This document shows, piece by piece, positions 47,376-55,655 of a stretch of 64,000 nt of DNA. The stretch is from Clostridium paridis. Its GTDB lineage: Bacteria > Bacillota > Clostridia > Clostridiales > Clostridiaceae. Location: NCBI RefSeq assembly GCF_016765615.1, contig NZ_JAESWA010000017.1:62001-126000 (forward strand). The letters are read 5' to 3'. The stretch's first letter is position 1. Each line of letters begins with the position of its first letter. The notes beneath the pieces were generated by a model. The model ran no database searches and was not told the DNA's origin. It was given only the letters and a program-made list of their open reading frames with translations. The position numbers and the translations under genes were made by a program.

Positions 47376-48253
47376 TGAATGGCGTAATTAATATAAATAA
47401 ACCTAAAGGAATTACTTCTTTTGATGTTGTTTATAAGATTAAGAAAATCTCTGGAGAAAAAAAAATAGGTCACACTGGAACACTAGATCCTTTGGCAACT
47501 GGTGTTCTACCTATTTGTCTAGGAAAAAGCACAAAATTAATTGATTATATAATGTCAGGTAAAAAAAAATATAGAGTAAAATTTCAATTAGGTATAGTAA
47601 CTGATACCTATGACTCAGAAGGTACCATATTAGAAGAACATGATACTTCCTATATAACAAAAGAAGAGGTTTTACATGTTATTAACTCCTTTAAAGGTGA
47701 TATAATGCAAGAACCACCAATGTATTCTGCATTAAAACAAAATGGAGTAAGACTATATGAGTTAGCAAGGAAAGGCATTGAAGTTGAGAGAGAAAAAAGA
47801 CCAATTTCTATCTTTAATATTGAGAATATTGAGATAGATTTGCCATATATAACTATGGATGTAAGTTGTTCTAAAGGCACATACATTAGAAGCTTATGTT
47901 ATGATATAGGTAAAAGTCTTAATGTAGGTGCTGTAATGAGAGAATTAACTAGAATGGCATCAGAACCTTTTGATATAAAAGATTCCGTAGATTTAGAAAG
48001 CTTGGATTTAGAAACTTTGTTAAAACATATGATTTCTTCTGAAGAAGCACTTTCAATGTATGAAAGTGTTATATTAGAAGAAGGTTATGAAAAATTACTC
48101 ATAAATGGGGTGAAACTTCTAGATCCTAATTTTACAAAGAGCTTTTTTGAATTAGATGAAATATATAAAGTATATAATTCCAAAAATGAATTCTTAGGTA
48201 TTGGAAAAGGTACTAACCAAGGATTCAAACTACTTAAAAATCTTATGGAGTAA
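47375..48253 (+). CDS. truB: tRNA pseudouridine55 synthase TruB
   Basis: TruB converts U55 of the T loop to pseudouridine. The 292 residues include INKPKGITSFDVV, GHTGTLDPLATGVLPI with the catalytic Asp, and CSKGTYIRSLCYDIG. It starts on the last base of the nrnA stop (TAATG), indicating coupling. ribF follows after 19 nt. Confidence 0.96.
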   Translation: MNGVININKPKGITSFDVVYKIKKISGEKKIGHTGTLDPLATGVLPICLGKSTKLIDYIMSGKKKYRVKFQLGIVTDTYDSEGTILEEHDTSYITKEEVLHVINSFKGDIMQEPPMYSALKQNGVRLYELARKGIEVEREKRPISIFNIENIEIDLPYITMDVSCSKGTYIRSLCYDIGKSLNVGAVMRELTRMASEPFDIKDSVDLESLDLETLLKHMISSEEALSMYESVILEEGYEKLLINGVKLLDPNFTKSFFELDEIYKVYNSKNEFLGIGKGTNQGFKLLKNLME

Positions 48254-48272
48254 CAAAAAGGGGAATATATAA

Positions 48273-49202
48273 ATGATTATAATTAATGAAATTAATAGTG
48301 AAACAATCAAAGAAGATACTTATATTGCATTAGGCAGTTTTGATGGTTTACATAAAGGACATTTGACTTTAATAAAGAAGGCTAAAGAATTAGCTAACGC
48401 AAATAACGGGAAAAGCATGGTATTCTCTTTTAAGAATCATCCCCTTTCATTAATTAGACCTGAATTAGCACCTAAGCTTTTAATGAGTAATGAAGAAAAG
48501 ATTAAAATACTAAGTGATTTAAATATTGATATATTTTCTTTAGTTGATTTTAATGAAAGCTTTATGAAGATTGAACCAGAAGATTTTATTTCTTTATTAT
48601 GTACAAAGTATAATGCAAAAGGAATAATTGTTGGATTTAATTATAGATTTGGGTATAAAAATAAAGGTAACATAGAGCTTTTAAAAAGTTTAGAAGAAAA
48701 GTATAATTTTAAGTTACATATTTTAGATGCTTATAAATATAAAGATGAGATAGTAAGTTCATCAAGAATTAGAGAAGAGATAACTAGTGGAAATATTGAA
48801 GATGCCAACGAAATGCTTTCAAGAGCTTATTATGTTGAAGGAAAAGTGATTCATGGTAAAAAGCTTGGAAGACAGCTTGGATTTCCAACTGCAAATCTTG
48901 AATATTCTTCAGACTTCATCTTACCTAAGATAGGTGTATATTATACAAATGTAGTTATTAATGAAAAACAATATAAAGGAATCACATCAGTTGGTTATAA
49001 CCCTACCGTTAAGGGTGAAAGTTTAACTGTAGAAACATATATATTAGATTTTGATGAAGATATATATGATAAAACGCTAAGGGTTTATTTTATCAAAAGA
49101 ATAAGAGATGAAGAAAACTTTGCATCTTTAGATGAATTAATAGCTCAATTAAATTCTGACAAAGAATTTGCTGTAAAAGAGTCTTTAAGTATTAATTTGT
49201 AA
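48273..49202 (+). CDS. ribF: bifunctional riboflavin kinase/FAD synthetase
   Basis: RibF converts riboflavin to FMN and FAD. The 309 residues have an N-terminal nucleotidyltransferase domain (ALGSFDGLHKGHLTLI and SSSRIREEI). The C-terminal riboflavin kinase domain contains HGKKLGRQLGFPTANL and the SVGYNPTV-x-ETYILDFDEDIYDK segment. It ends the truB-ribF part; rpsO has its own promoter. Confidence 0.95.
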   Translation: MIIINEINSETIKEDTYIALGSFDGLHKGHLTLIKKAKELANANNGKSMVFSFKNHPLSLIRPELAPKLLMSNEEKIKILSDLNIDIFSLVDFNESFMKIEPEDFISLLCTKYNAKGIIVGFNYRFGYKNKGNIELLKSLEEKYNFKLHILDAYKYKDEIVSSSRIREEITSGNIEDANEMLSRAYYVEGKVIHGKKLGRQLGFPTANLEYSSDFILPKIGVYYTNVVINEKQYKGITSVGYNPTVKGESLTVETYILDFDEDIYDKTLRVYFIKRIRDEENFASLDELIAQLNSDKEFAVKESLSINL

Positions 49203-49209
49203 AAATTCA

Positions 49210-49238
49210 TTTACAATGGAAATTTCTTTTGTTATAAT
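49210..49238 (+). promoter_or_regulatory. sigma-A promoter of rpsO
   Basis: TTTACA (49210-49215) and TATAAT (49233-49238) are 17 nt apart. Confidence 0.75.
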
Positions 49239-49322
49239 ACTCTTTAGGAACCTACTTCTAAGAGTTAAGACTAGCCGACTTTCTTCTTGGAAATAGGGGA
49301 TAAATTACGGAGGTGTATTTAC
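49239..49322 (+). promoter_or_regulatory. candidate S15 leader of rpsO
   Basis: The roughly 80-nt leader can pair ACTCTT (49239-49244) with AAGAGT (49260-49265), and further short complementary segments follow before GGAGGTG (49309-49315). S15 commonly represses its own mRNA through such leaders. The fold was not computed. Confidence 0.4.
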
Positions 49323-49586
49323 ATGGATAAAACTAAAAAGGCAGAAATAATCGCAAAATATGCAAGACATGAAGGAGATACTGGTTCTCCAGAAGTTCAA
49401 ATTGCTCTATTAAGTGAAAGAATAAACTCTTTAACTGAGCATTTAAGAACACATAAAAAAGACCACCATTCAAGAAGAGGTCTTTTAATGATGGTTGGAC
49501 AAAGAAGAGGTTTATTAAACTACCTTAACAGCATCGATATCGAAAGATACAGAACAATCATCCAACAATTAGGATTAAGAAGATAA
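49323..49586 (+). CDS. rpsO: 30S ribosomal protein S15
   Basis: S15 organises the central domain of the 30S. The 87 residues include [17 protein letters not shown], the [18 protein letters not shown] motif and RRGLLNYL. The frame extends back to TTG 49287, but GGAGGTG at 49309-49315 supports ATG 49323. rpsO-pnp is the widespread order. Confidence 0.97.
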   Translation: MDKTKKAEIIAKYARHEGDTGSPEVQIALLSERINSLTEHLRTHKKDHHSRRGLLMMVGQRRGLLNYLNSIDIERYRTIIQQLGLRR

Positions 49587-49589
49587 TTA

Positions 49590-49617
49590 TAGAGCGGTAT
49601 ATCCGCTCTATTGTTTT
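49590..49617 (+). terminator. intrinsic terminator of rpsO
   Basis: TAGAGCGG (49590-49597) and CCGCTCTA (49603-49610) pair around TATAT, followed by TTGTTTT. Confidence 0.8.
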
Positions 49618-49676
49618 AGAAGGGCAAAATTTGTAAAATTATGTAGATTTTTACATGACCTAAAGGAGGTTAATTT

Positions 49677-51782
49677 ATGAGCCATATTTATTCAACAACT
49701 GTTGCCGGAAGAGAAATGAAAGTAGAATTTGGTAGTATTGGTATGCTATCTGATTGTGCTATGTTTATGAGCTATGGTGATACAGTTGTTTTAACAAATG
49801 TAAATGCTTCAGAAAAACCAAGAGATGGAATAGATTTCTTTCCATTAAGCGTTGAATATGAAGAAAGACTATATGCAGTAGGTAAAATACCTGGTGGATT
49901 TATTAAAAGAGAAGGAAGGCCTTCAGAAAACGCTATCTTAAATGGTAGAGCTATTGATAGATCCTTAAGACCTTTATTCCCAAAGGGATTCAGAAATGAT
50001 GTGCAAGTTGTTTGTACTGTTGTATCTGTAGAAAACGATAATCTTCCAGAAATCTTAGCTATTAATGCAGCATCTACAGCATTAGCCATATCAAGCATTC
50101 CATTTACAACTCCTGTAGCAGGTGTTCAAGTAGGACTAATTGACGGAAGTTTTATTATAAACCCAACGTCAGCTCAAAGAGAAAAATCCGAAATGTTCTT
50201 AACTGTTTGTGCGACAAAAGACAAAGTAATGATGATTGAAGCTGGTGGAAATGAAATACCAGAAGAAACTATGATCAACGCTATCAACTTTGGATTTGAG
50301 GAATGTAAAAAGATTGCTTTATTCCAAGAAGAGTGCGTTAAACAATTCGGTAAAGAAAAGATAGTTCCTGAATTACACAAAGTGGACGAAGCTCTAGCTC
50401 AAGAAGTAAGAGATTACTCATATGAAATATTAAAGTCTGCAATGTATATTATTGATAAAAATGAGAGAAACTTAGCAGTAGATGAAGCTAAAGCTAAAGT
50501 TCTTGATGCATTTAAAGAAAAATATCCTGATAACATGAGTGATGTTGGAGAGGTAGTTTATAGCATTCAAAAAGAAGTAGTAAGACACATGTTATTAAAA
50601 GAACATAGAAGACCTGATGGTAGAAGATTTGATGAAATAAGACCTATAAACTGCGAAGTTAATGTACTTCCAAGAACTCATGGTACTGGTATATTCACAA
50701 GAGGATTAACTCAAGTTATGACAGTTGCTACATTAGGTGCAATTGGTGATGTTCAAGTTCTTGATGGAATAGGTGAAGAAGTTTCAAAGAGATATATGCA
50801 TCACTATAATTTCCCTGCATACAGTGTTGGAGAAGTTAGACCTTTAAGAGGACCAGGAAGAAGAGAAATAGGTCATGGAGCGTTAGCTGAAAGAGCTTTA
50901 GAACCATTAATACCTTCTGAAGAAGAATTCCCATATACTATAAGATTAGTTTCAGAAGTTTTAAGCTCAAATGGATCAACTTCACAAGCTTCAGTTTGTG
51001 GATCTACTTTAGCATTATTAGATGCTGGTGTACCAATAAAAAGACCAGCTGCAGGTATTGCAATGGGATTAATTACTTCTGAAGACTTAACTGAAGAAGG
51101 AGTTATTACAGATATTCAAGGAATAGAAGATTTCTTTGGAGACATGGACTTTAAAGTAGCAGGTACAGAAGTAGGTATTACTTCAATCCAAGTTGACACA
51201 AAGCTAGCTGGATTATCAGAATATGTTATCAGAACAGCTATAGAAAATGCTAAGAAAGCTAGAATGGAAATTTTAGATAAAATTAATGCTTGTATATCTG
51301 GTCCAAGAGAAGAAGTATCAGAATTTGCACCAAAAACTTCTGCTATGCAAATAGATCCTGATAAAATAAGGGATGTAATAGGAGCAGGTGGAAAAGTAAT
51401 TAATAAAATAATTGCTGACACAGGTGTTAAAATTGATATTAAAGATGATGGTAAGATATTTATATCTTCTTCTGACTCAGCAGGAGTTAAGCAAGCAATG
51501 AGTATAATTGAAGGTTTAACTAAAGAAGTTAAAGTTGGAGAAGTATATTTAGGTAAAGTAACTAAGATAGCTGCATTTGGAGCATTTGTAGAAGTGTTAC
51601 CTGGAAAAGAAGGATTAGTTCACATTTCAAAACTTGATGTAAATAGAGTAAATAAAGTTGAAGATGTTGTATCAGTTGGAGATGAAATATTAGTAAAAGT
51701 TACTGAAATTGATGCTCAAGGAAGAGTTAACCTTTCTAGAAAAGATGCGATTGTAGATACTGAAAAAAAAGATGAAGAATAA
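49677..51782 (+). CDS. pnp: polyribonucleotide nucleotidyltransferase
   Basis: PNPase degrades RNA 3' to 5' with phosphate. The 701 residues comprise two RNase PH domains ([21 protein letters not shown]; the second with [14 protein letters not shown] and [13 protein letters not shown]), a KH domain ([15 protein letters not shown]) and an S1 domain ([24 protein letters not shown]). RNase Y and RNase III genes in the same window add to the RNA turnover set. Confidence 0.97.
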   Translation: MSHIYSTTVAGREMKVEFGSIGMLSDCAMFMSYGDTVVLTNVNASEKPRDGIDFFPLSVEYEERLYAVGKIPGGFIKREGRPSENAILNGRAIDRSLRPLFPKGFRNDVQVVCTVVSVENDNLPEILAINAASTALAISSIPFTTPVAGVQVGLIDGSFIINPTSAQREKSEMFLTVCATKDKVMMIEAGGNEIPEETMINAINFGFEECKKIALFQEECVKQFGKEKIVPELHKVDEALAQEVRDYSYEILKSAMYIIDKNERNLAVDEAKAKVLDAFKEKYPDNMSDVGEVVYSIQKEVVRHMLLKEHRRPDGRRFDEIRPINCEVNVLPRTHGTGIFTRGLTQVMTVATLGAIGDVQVLDGIGEEVSKRYMHHYNFPAYSVGEVRPLRGPGRREIGHGALAERALEPLIPSEEEFPYTIRLVSEVLSSNGSTSQASVCGSTLALLDAGVPIKRPAAGIAMGLITSEDLTEEGVITDIQGIEDFFGDMDFKVAGTEVGITSIQVDTKLAGLSEYVIRTAIENAKKARMEILDKINACISGPREEVSEFAPKTSAMQIDPDKIRDVIGAGGKVINKIIADTGVKIDIKDDGKIFISSSDSAGVKQAMSIIEGLTKEVKVGEVYLGKVTKIAAFGAFVEVLPGKEGLVHISKLDVNRVNKVEDVVSVGDEILVKVTEIDAQGRVNLSRKDAIVDTEKKDEE

Positions 51783-51786
51783 ATAG

Positions 51787-51818
51787 AAGGGCAATTATTA
51801 GTTGCCTTTTTATTTTTT
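51787..51818 (+). terminator. intrinsic terminator of pnp
   Basis: AAGGGCAA (51787-51794) pairs with TTGCCTT (51802-51808) with one bulged G, followed by TTTATTTTTT. It ends 3 nt before the next ribosome site. Confidence 0.75.
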
Positions 51819-51831
51819 AAATGGAGGCATT

Positions 51832-53130
51832 ATGTATAACTTATATACTTTAAAAAATGGATTAAGAATTGTAACTGAAAAAATTGACTACATTAATTCC
51901 ATTAGCATTGGTGTTTTAGTTAATAATGGTTCTAGAAATGAGAATCCAAGTATTAATGGAATATCTCACTTTATTGAACATATGTTATTTAAAGGTACAA
52001 ATAAAAGAACCGCCAAGGAAATCGTAGAAGAGATTGAGAATGTTGGTGGTCAAATAAATGCTTATACTAGCAAAGAATCAACATGTTATTATATTAAAGC
52101 TTTAAATACACATTTAGAACTTTCTATAGACATTCTAGCAGATATGATTCTAAACTCTAAATTAGATGATGAAGAAATATCTAAAGAACAAGGAGTAGTA
52201 ATAGAAGAAATAAATATGAATGAGGATACACCTGAAGAAGTCTTAGGTGACGTATACGCTAAAGCTGCCTTTGGTGATGACTCTTTATCCTATGCAATTT
52301 TAGGTACTCCTAAAACTGTATCCAGCTTTAATTCAAAAAAGCTGAAAGATTTCATAAATGACAACTATACTACCAAAAACACTGTAATTTCAATATGTGG
52401 AAATTTTGATGAATCTGAATTAAAAACCTTGATAGAAAATTATTTTGGTGTATGGGAAGAAACTTCAAATAGATCTTTTGAATATTCAAAGTCTAAATTA
52501 GAAGAAAACTTTTTATATACTGAAAAAAATATAGAACAACTTCATATTAACTTTGGACTAAAAGGTGTTCCAAATGGTGATGAAAGAGGTTATAGTTTAG
52601 TTCTTTTAAATAATATACTTGGCGGTGGAGCATCCTCTATTTTATTTCAAAAAGTTAGAGAAGAGTTAGGGTTATGCTATTCAATATACTCATATCTGCT
52701 ACCATTTCAAAATGTTGGTGCATTTAATGTATACACAGGGTTAAGTCCAACGTATGCTGGTAAAGCTATTTCTGTTATTAAAGAGGAATTAAATAAATTT
52801 AAAACAAGAGAATTTACTCAAGAAGAGATAAATATTAATAAAGAGAAGATTAAAGCACATTATATTTTAGGATTAGAGAGTACCTCTGCAAGGATGTTTA
52901 ATAACGGTAAATCCGTACTATTCCAAAATAAAATAAATACTCCAGAAGATATAATAAAAAAAATAGATAGAATTAATAAAGATACCATAAAAGAAGTTCA
53001 AAGTGTTTGTTTTAATGATGGAATTGTAAATGGAGCTTTTGTTGGGAAAAGTATTTCTCTTGATGAATTATCTGCTCAATGCGAGAAGGATGTTTTTGCT
53101 TATAATTCTATAAATGCAACATTAGTATAG
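51832..53130 (+). CDS. mlpA: M16 family zinc metallopeptidase (MlpA/YmxG)
   Basis: This is an insulinase/pitrilysin-family peptidase encoded after pnp in spore formers. The 432 residues contain the inverted zinc motif HFIEH (HxxEH) with the second glutamate in GVVIEEINMNEDTP, and the C-terminal inactive-like domain with LGLCYSIYSY. It is a single-unit M16B type. The frame extends upstream into the pnp terminator, so ATG 51832 with GGAGG before it is chosen. Substrate unknown. Confidence 0.93.
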   Translation: MYNLYTLKNGLRIVTEKIDYINSISIGVLVNNGSRNENPSINGISHFIEHMLFKGTNKRTAKEIVEEIENVGGQINAYTSKESTCYYIKALNTHLELSIDILADMILNSKLDDEEISKEQGVVIEEINMNEDTPEEVLGDVYAKAAFGDDSLSYAILGTPKTVSSFNSKKLKDFINDNYTTKNTVISICGNFDESELKTLIENYFGVWEETSNRSFEYSKSKLEENFLYTEKNIEQLHINFGLKGVPNGDERGYSLVLLNNILGGGASSILFQKVREELGLCYSIYSYLLPFQNVGAFNVYTGLSPTYAGKAISVIKEELNKFKTREFTQEEININKEKIKAHYILGLESTSARMFNNGKSVLFQNKINTPEDIIKKIDRINKDTIKEVQSVCFNDGIVNGAFVGKSISLDELSAQCEKDVFAYNSINATLV

Positions 53131-53177
53131 CTCACAATATAATATTATGTAAATTTTATGAATGCATTTAGTTATAA

Positions 53178-53216
53178 ATTACCTCCTTAACTCATATTAT
53201 GTTTTAAGGGGGTAAT
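53178..53216 (+). promoter_or_regulatory. hairpin that buries the ymxH ribosome binding site
   Basis: ATTACCTCCTTAA (53178-53190) pairs with TTAAGGGGGTAAT (53204-53216), 13 bp with one wobble and a 13-nt loop. The right arm contains the ribosome site AAGGGGG, 7 nt before ATG. The left arm contains ACCTCCTTA, the same sequence as the anti-Shine-Dalgarno end of 16S rRNA. No T-run follows. Confidence 0.6.
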
Positions 53217-53219
53217 GCT

Positions 53220-53495
53220 ATGAGTGAAAATATTAAAACATTAAGTGAAATGGAACGTTTTGAAATAATTAACGTAAATGATGGAGAAAAATATAGTTAT
53301 TTATCTAATAATGATATTATAATTGATGATGATGGGAATCTTAAGTTTTTAATTATTAATTTAAACAACTCAAAATTTTCATTTTTCGGAGGTAGTGAAT
53401 ATTTAGAAATACCTTGGGAGTATGTAAAAAAAATAGGATCAAAAACTATCATTCTAGATGTAGAAGAAGAGAATATTAAACGAGCAAGGTTATAA
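53220..53495 (+). CDS. ymxH: YlmC/YmxH family sporulation-associated PRC-barrel protein
   Basis: Members of this PRC-barrel family occur in spore formers and lie after mlpA in B. subtilis; their function is not defined. The 91 residues show a beta-rich barrel pattern (RFEIINVNDGEKYSYLSNNDIIID, then GGSEYLEIPWEYVKKIGSKTIILD). dapG begins 21 nt after the stop. Translation may be limited by the hairpin at its ribosome site. Confidence 0.88.
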   Translation: MSENIKTLSEMERFEIINVNDGEKYSYLSNNDIIIDDDGNLKFLIINLNNSKFSFFGGSEYLEIPWEYVKKIGSKTIILDVEEENIKRARL

Positions 53496-53516
53496 AATTA
53501 AGAGGAAGTGGATATT

Positions 53517-54713
53517 TTGAAATTTTTAGTACAAAAATTCGGTGGCACATCTGTATCAACCGAAAGTAGAAGAAAGTTTGTAGTAGAAAAAGTAAAAGCA
53601 GCTATAGATGAAGGATTTTCACCTGTAGTTATTGTTTCTGCTATGGGCAGAAAAGGTGAACCTTATGCAACAGATACATTGTTATCTTTGCTTGATGATA
53701 AATTTAAAGAAGAAAATAAACAAGCTACAGACCTATTAATGAGTTGTGGTGAAATAATAAGTGCAGTAGTAATGAGTAATGAATTAAATAAGGTTGGTCT
53801 AAAGGCTATGCCATTAACAGGTGGACAAGCCGGTATATTAACTAACGATGACTTTACTAACGCTACCTCAACTAATGTAGATATTACAATGTTGAGTGAC
53901 ATAACATCTAAGGGATATATACCTGTAATAACTGGATTTCAAGGGATGACAAAGGAAGGCTTTATAACTACCTTAGGTAGAGGCGGTAGTGATACTTCTG
54001 CTTCCTTAATTGGCGTTGCTTTAAATGCTCATGAGATTCAAATATATACTGATGTAGATGGAATAATGACTGCTGATCCAAGAATTGTAGAAGATGCTTC
54101 ATTAATAGATGTAATCAGTTATAGTGAAGTTTTCCAATTAGCAGACCAAGGTGCTAAGGTAATTCATCCTAAGGCAGTAGAAATTGCTATGAGAGGGAAT
54201 GTGCCACTAGTAATTAAGAACACAATGAATAATTGTTCTGGTACATTAATAAATAGCATAGGTGATTCAAATAGCACAAGAATAATAACTGGAATTACAT
54301 ATTTGAACAATAGAATACAAGTTTCTATTAAATTAGAGGATAATCAAGGCAACCCTCATTATAAGGAACTATTAGATATTGTTGCAAATAATGATATCAG
54401 TTTAGATTTAATAAATATATTTCCAAAAGAAAAAATATTTACAATTGATAGCAGCAAGAAAAATATGCTAGAAACTATATTTAAAAATATTAATATTAAA
54501 TATACCTTAATAGAAAATTGTAGTAAGATCTCTGTCATAGGCTCAAGAATGGCAGGAATACCCGGAGTAATGGCAAAGATAATAAAAGCGTTAAGTGATA
54601 GTAATATAGATGTACTTCAAACTGCTGACTCTCATAGCACTATTTGGTGTTTAATTGAAAGTGATAAGGTAAATGAAGCTACAAATATTTTACACCAGAC
54701 TTTTCAATTATAG
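53517..54713 (+). CDS. dapG: aspartate kinase (DapG-like)
   Basis: Aspartate kinase catalyses the first step of lysine, threonine, methionine and diaminopimelate synthesis. The 398 residues begin VQKFGGTSVS, contain GRGGSDTSA and the DVDGIMTADPR segment, and end with two ACT domains (about 255-398). Start TTG 53517 fits AGAGGA at 53501-53506; GTG 53508 lies inside that site. In B. subtilis dapG sits in the same block, with dipicolinate genes that are absent here. Repeat copy C begins at its stop. Confidence 0.9.
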   Translation: MKFLVQKFGGTSVSTESRRKFVVEKVKAAIDEGFSPVVIVSAMGRKGEPYATDTLLSLLDDKFKEENKQATDLLMSCGEIISAVVMSNELNKVGLKAMPLTGGQAGILTNDDFTNATSTNVDITMLSDITSKGYIPVITGFQGMTKEGFITTLGRGGSDTSASLIGVALNAHEIQIYTDVDGIMTADPRIVEDASLIDVISYSEVFQLADQGAKVIHPKAVEIAMRGNVPLVIKNTMNNCSGTLINSIGDSNSTRIITGITYLNNRIQVSIKLEDNQGNPHYKELLDIVANNDISLDLINIFPKEKIFTIDSSKKNMLETIFKNINIKYTLIENCSKISVIGSRMAGIPGVMAKIIKALSDSNIDVLQTADSHSTIWCLIESDKVNEATNILHQTFQL

Positions 54714-54778
54714 ATTTTTAAGTTTAACTAATAACTTATGTAAACAAGAATAAATTGAGTTTCCTATAGTATAAAAAT
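54714..54778 (+). repeat. 3' intergenic hairpin repeat, copy C (after dapG)
   Basis: ATTTTTA (54714-54720) pairs with TAAAAAT (54772-54778). The 49-nt core 54720-54768 differs from copy A at only 5 positions. The outer stem has a different sequence from copies A and B but is still complementary. Confidence 0.75.
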
Positions 54779-54780
54779 AC

Positions 54781-54813
54781 TCCTCCTGTACAAAATATAA
54801 AAGTACAGGAGGA
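54781..54813 (+). promoter_or_regulatory. hairpin that buries the tepA ribosome binding site
   Basis: TCCTCCTGTAC (54781-54791) and GTACAGGAGGA (54803-54813) form a perfect 11-bp stem with an 11-nt A-rich loop. The right arm is the AGGAGG ribosome site. It starts 2 nt after repeat copy C and no T-run follows. Confidence 0.65.
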
Positions 54814-54822
54814 ATGTTTGTT

Positions 54823-55560
54823 ATGACTTATGATGATCCTATAAATTTAAATAAAAAGTATCCTAATAAAAATAATTTTTATTCTGCTGAATCTGAAGCT
54901 GAAGAAAAAAAAGAAAAAAATGAAGATATTGAATCAATTAAAGAAGTTGGAAATACAGAACCTGTAAAACCAGATGAAAGAATTCAAGTAATTTCAATAA
55001 TTGGTCAAATTGAAGGGCATATGATTTTACCGCCAAACACCAAAACTACAAAGTATGAGCATCTAATACCTCAACTGTTATCAATAGAACAAAATCCAAA
55101 TGTTAAAGGGGTTTTATTTATACTTAATACCGTTGGTGGAGATGTAGAGGCTGGGCTTGCAATAGCTGAAATGATTAATAGTATGTCTAAACCAACTGTT
55201 TCATTAGTAATTGGTGGTGGCCACTCCATAGGTGCTCCATTAGCAACTTCTGCTAAAGCATCATTTATATCTCCGTCAGCAACAATGATTATTCATCCAA
55301 TAAGGATGAACGGACTAATAATAGGAGTTCCTCAAACCTTTAATTATTTCAATAAGATGCAACAAAGAATAAATGATTTTATTGTTAGAACTTCTAAAAT
55401 AGAAACGGATGAATTAAAGCGTTTAATGTTGCAGACAGATGAACTTCTCAATGATATGGGAACTATACTAATTGGAAAAGAAGCAGTTGATATTGGATTA
55501 ATAGATGAAGTTGGTGGAGTGAAATCTGCTTTAGATAAACTTGAATCTATGATAGAATAG
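54823..55560 (+). CDS. tepA: ClpP-like serine protease TepA
   Basis: TepA is a cytosolic ClpP-class protein; in B. subtilis it was reported to enhance protein translocation and is encoded before spoIIIE. The 245 residues have a charged N-terminal extension of about 50 residues and then the ClpP fold. The likely nucleophile Ser lies in GGGHSIGAPLATSA and the His in MIIHPIRMNG, so catalytic residues appear kept. The frame includes ATG 54814, but that is 1 nt from AGGAGG; ATG 54823 has a 10-nt spacer. Confidence 0.88.
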   Translation: MTYDDPINLNKKYPNKNNFYSAESEAEEKKEKNEDIESIKEVGNTEPVKPDERIQVISIIGQIEGHMILPPNTKTTKYEHLIPQLLSIEQNPNVKGVLFILNTVGGDVEAGLAIAEMINSMSKPTVSLVIGGGHSIGAPLATSAKASFISPSATMIIHPIRMNGLIIGVPQTFNYFNKMQQRINDFIVRTSKIETDELKRLMLQTDELLNDMGTILIGKEAVDIGLIDEVGGVKSALDKLESMIE

Positions 55561-55567
55561 AAATGTT

Positions 55568-55601
55568 AAATAAACCATAGGAAAAATCCTATGGTTTATT
55601 T
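55568..55601 (+). terminator. hairpin terminator of tepA
   Basis: AAATAAACCATAGGA and TCCTATGGTTTATTT form a 15-bp stem around AAAA. The T stretch is inside the arm end (TTTATTT). Confidence 0.75.
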
Positions 55602-55655
55602 GTGTAAAAAAGGATATTAATTTATAATATAGAATAGAGAGATAGGGGTGGTAAA

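Noticed and set aside
54814-54822. Upstream ATG of tepA at 54814.
   Set aside because: It is only 1 nt from AGGAGG, too close for initiation; ATG 54823 is better spaced.
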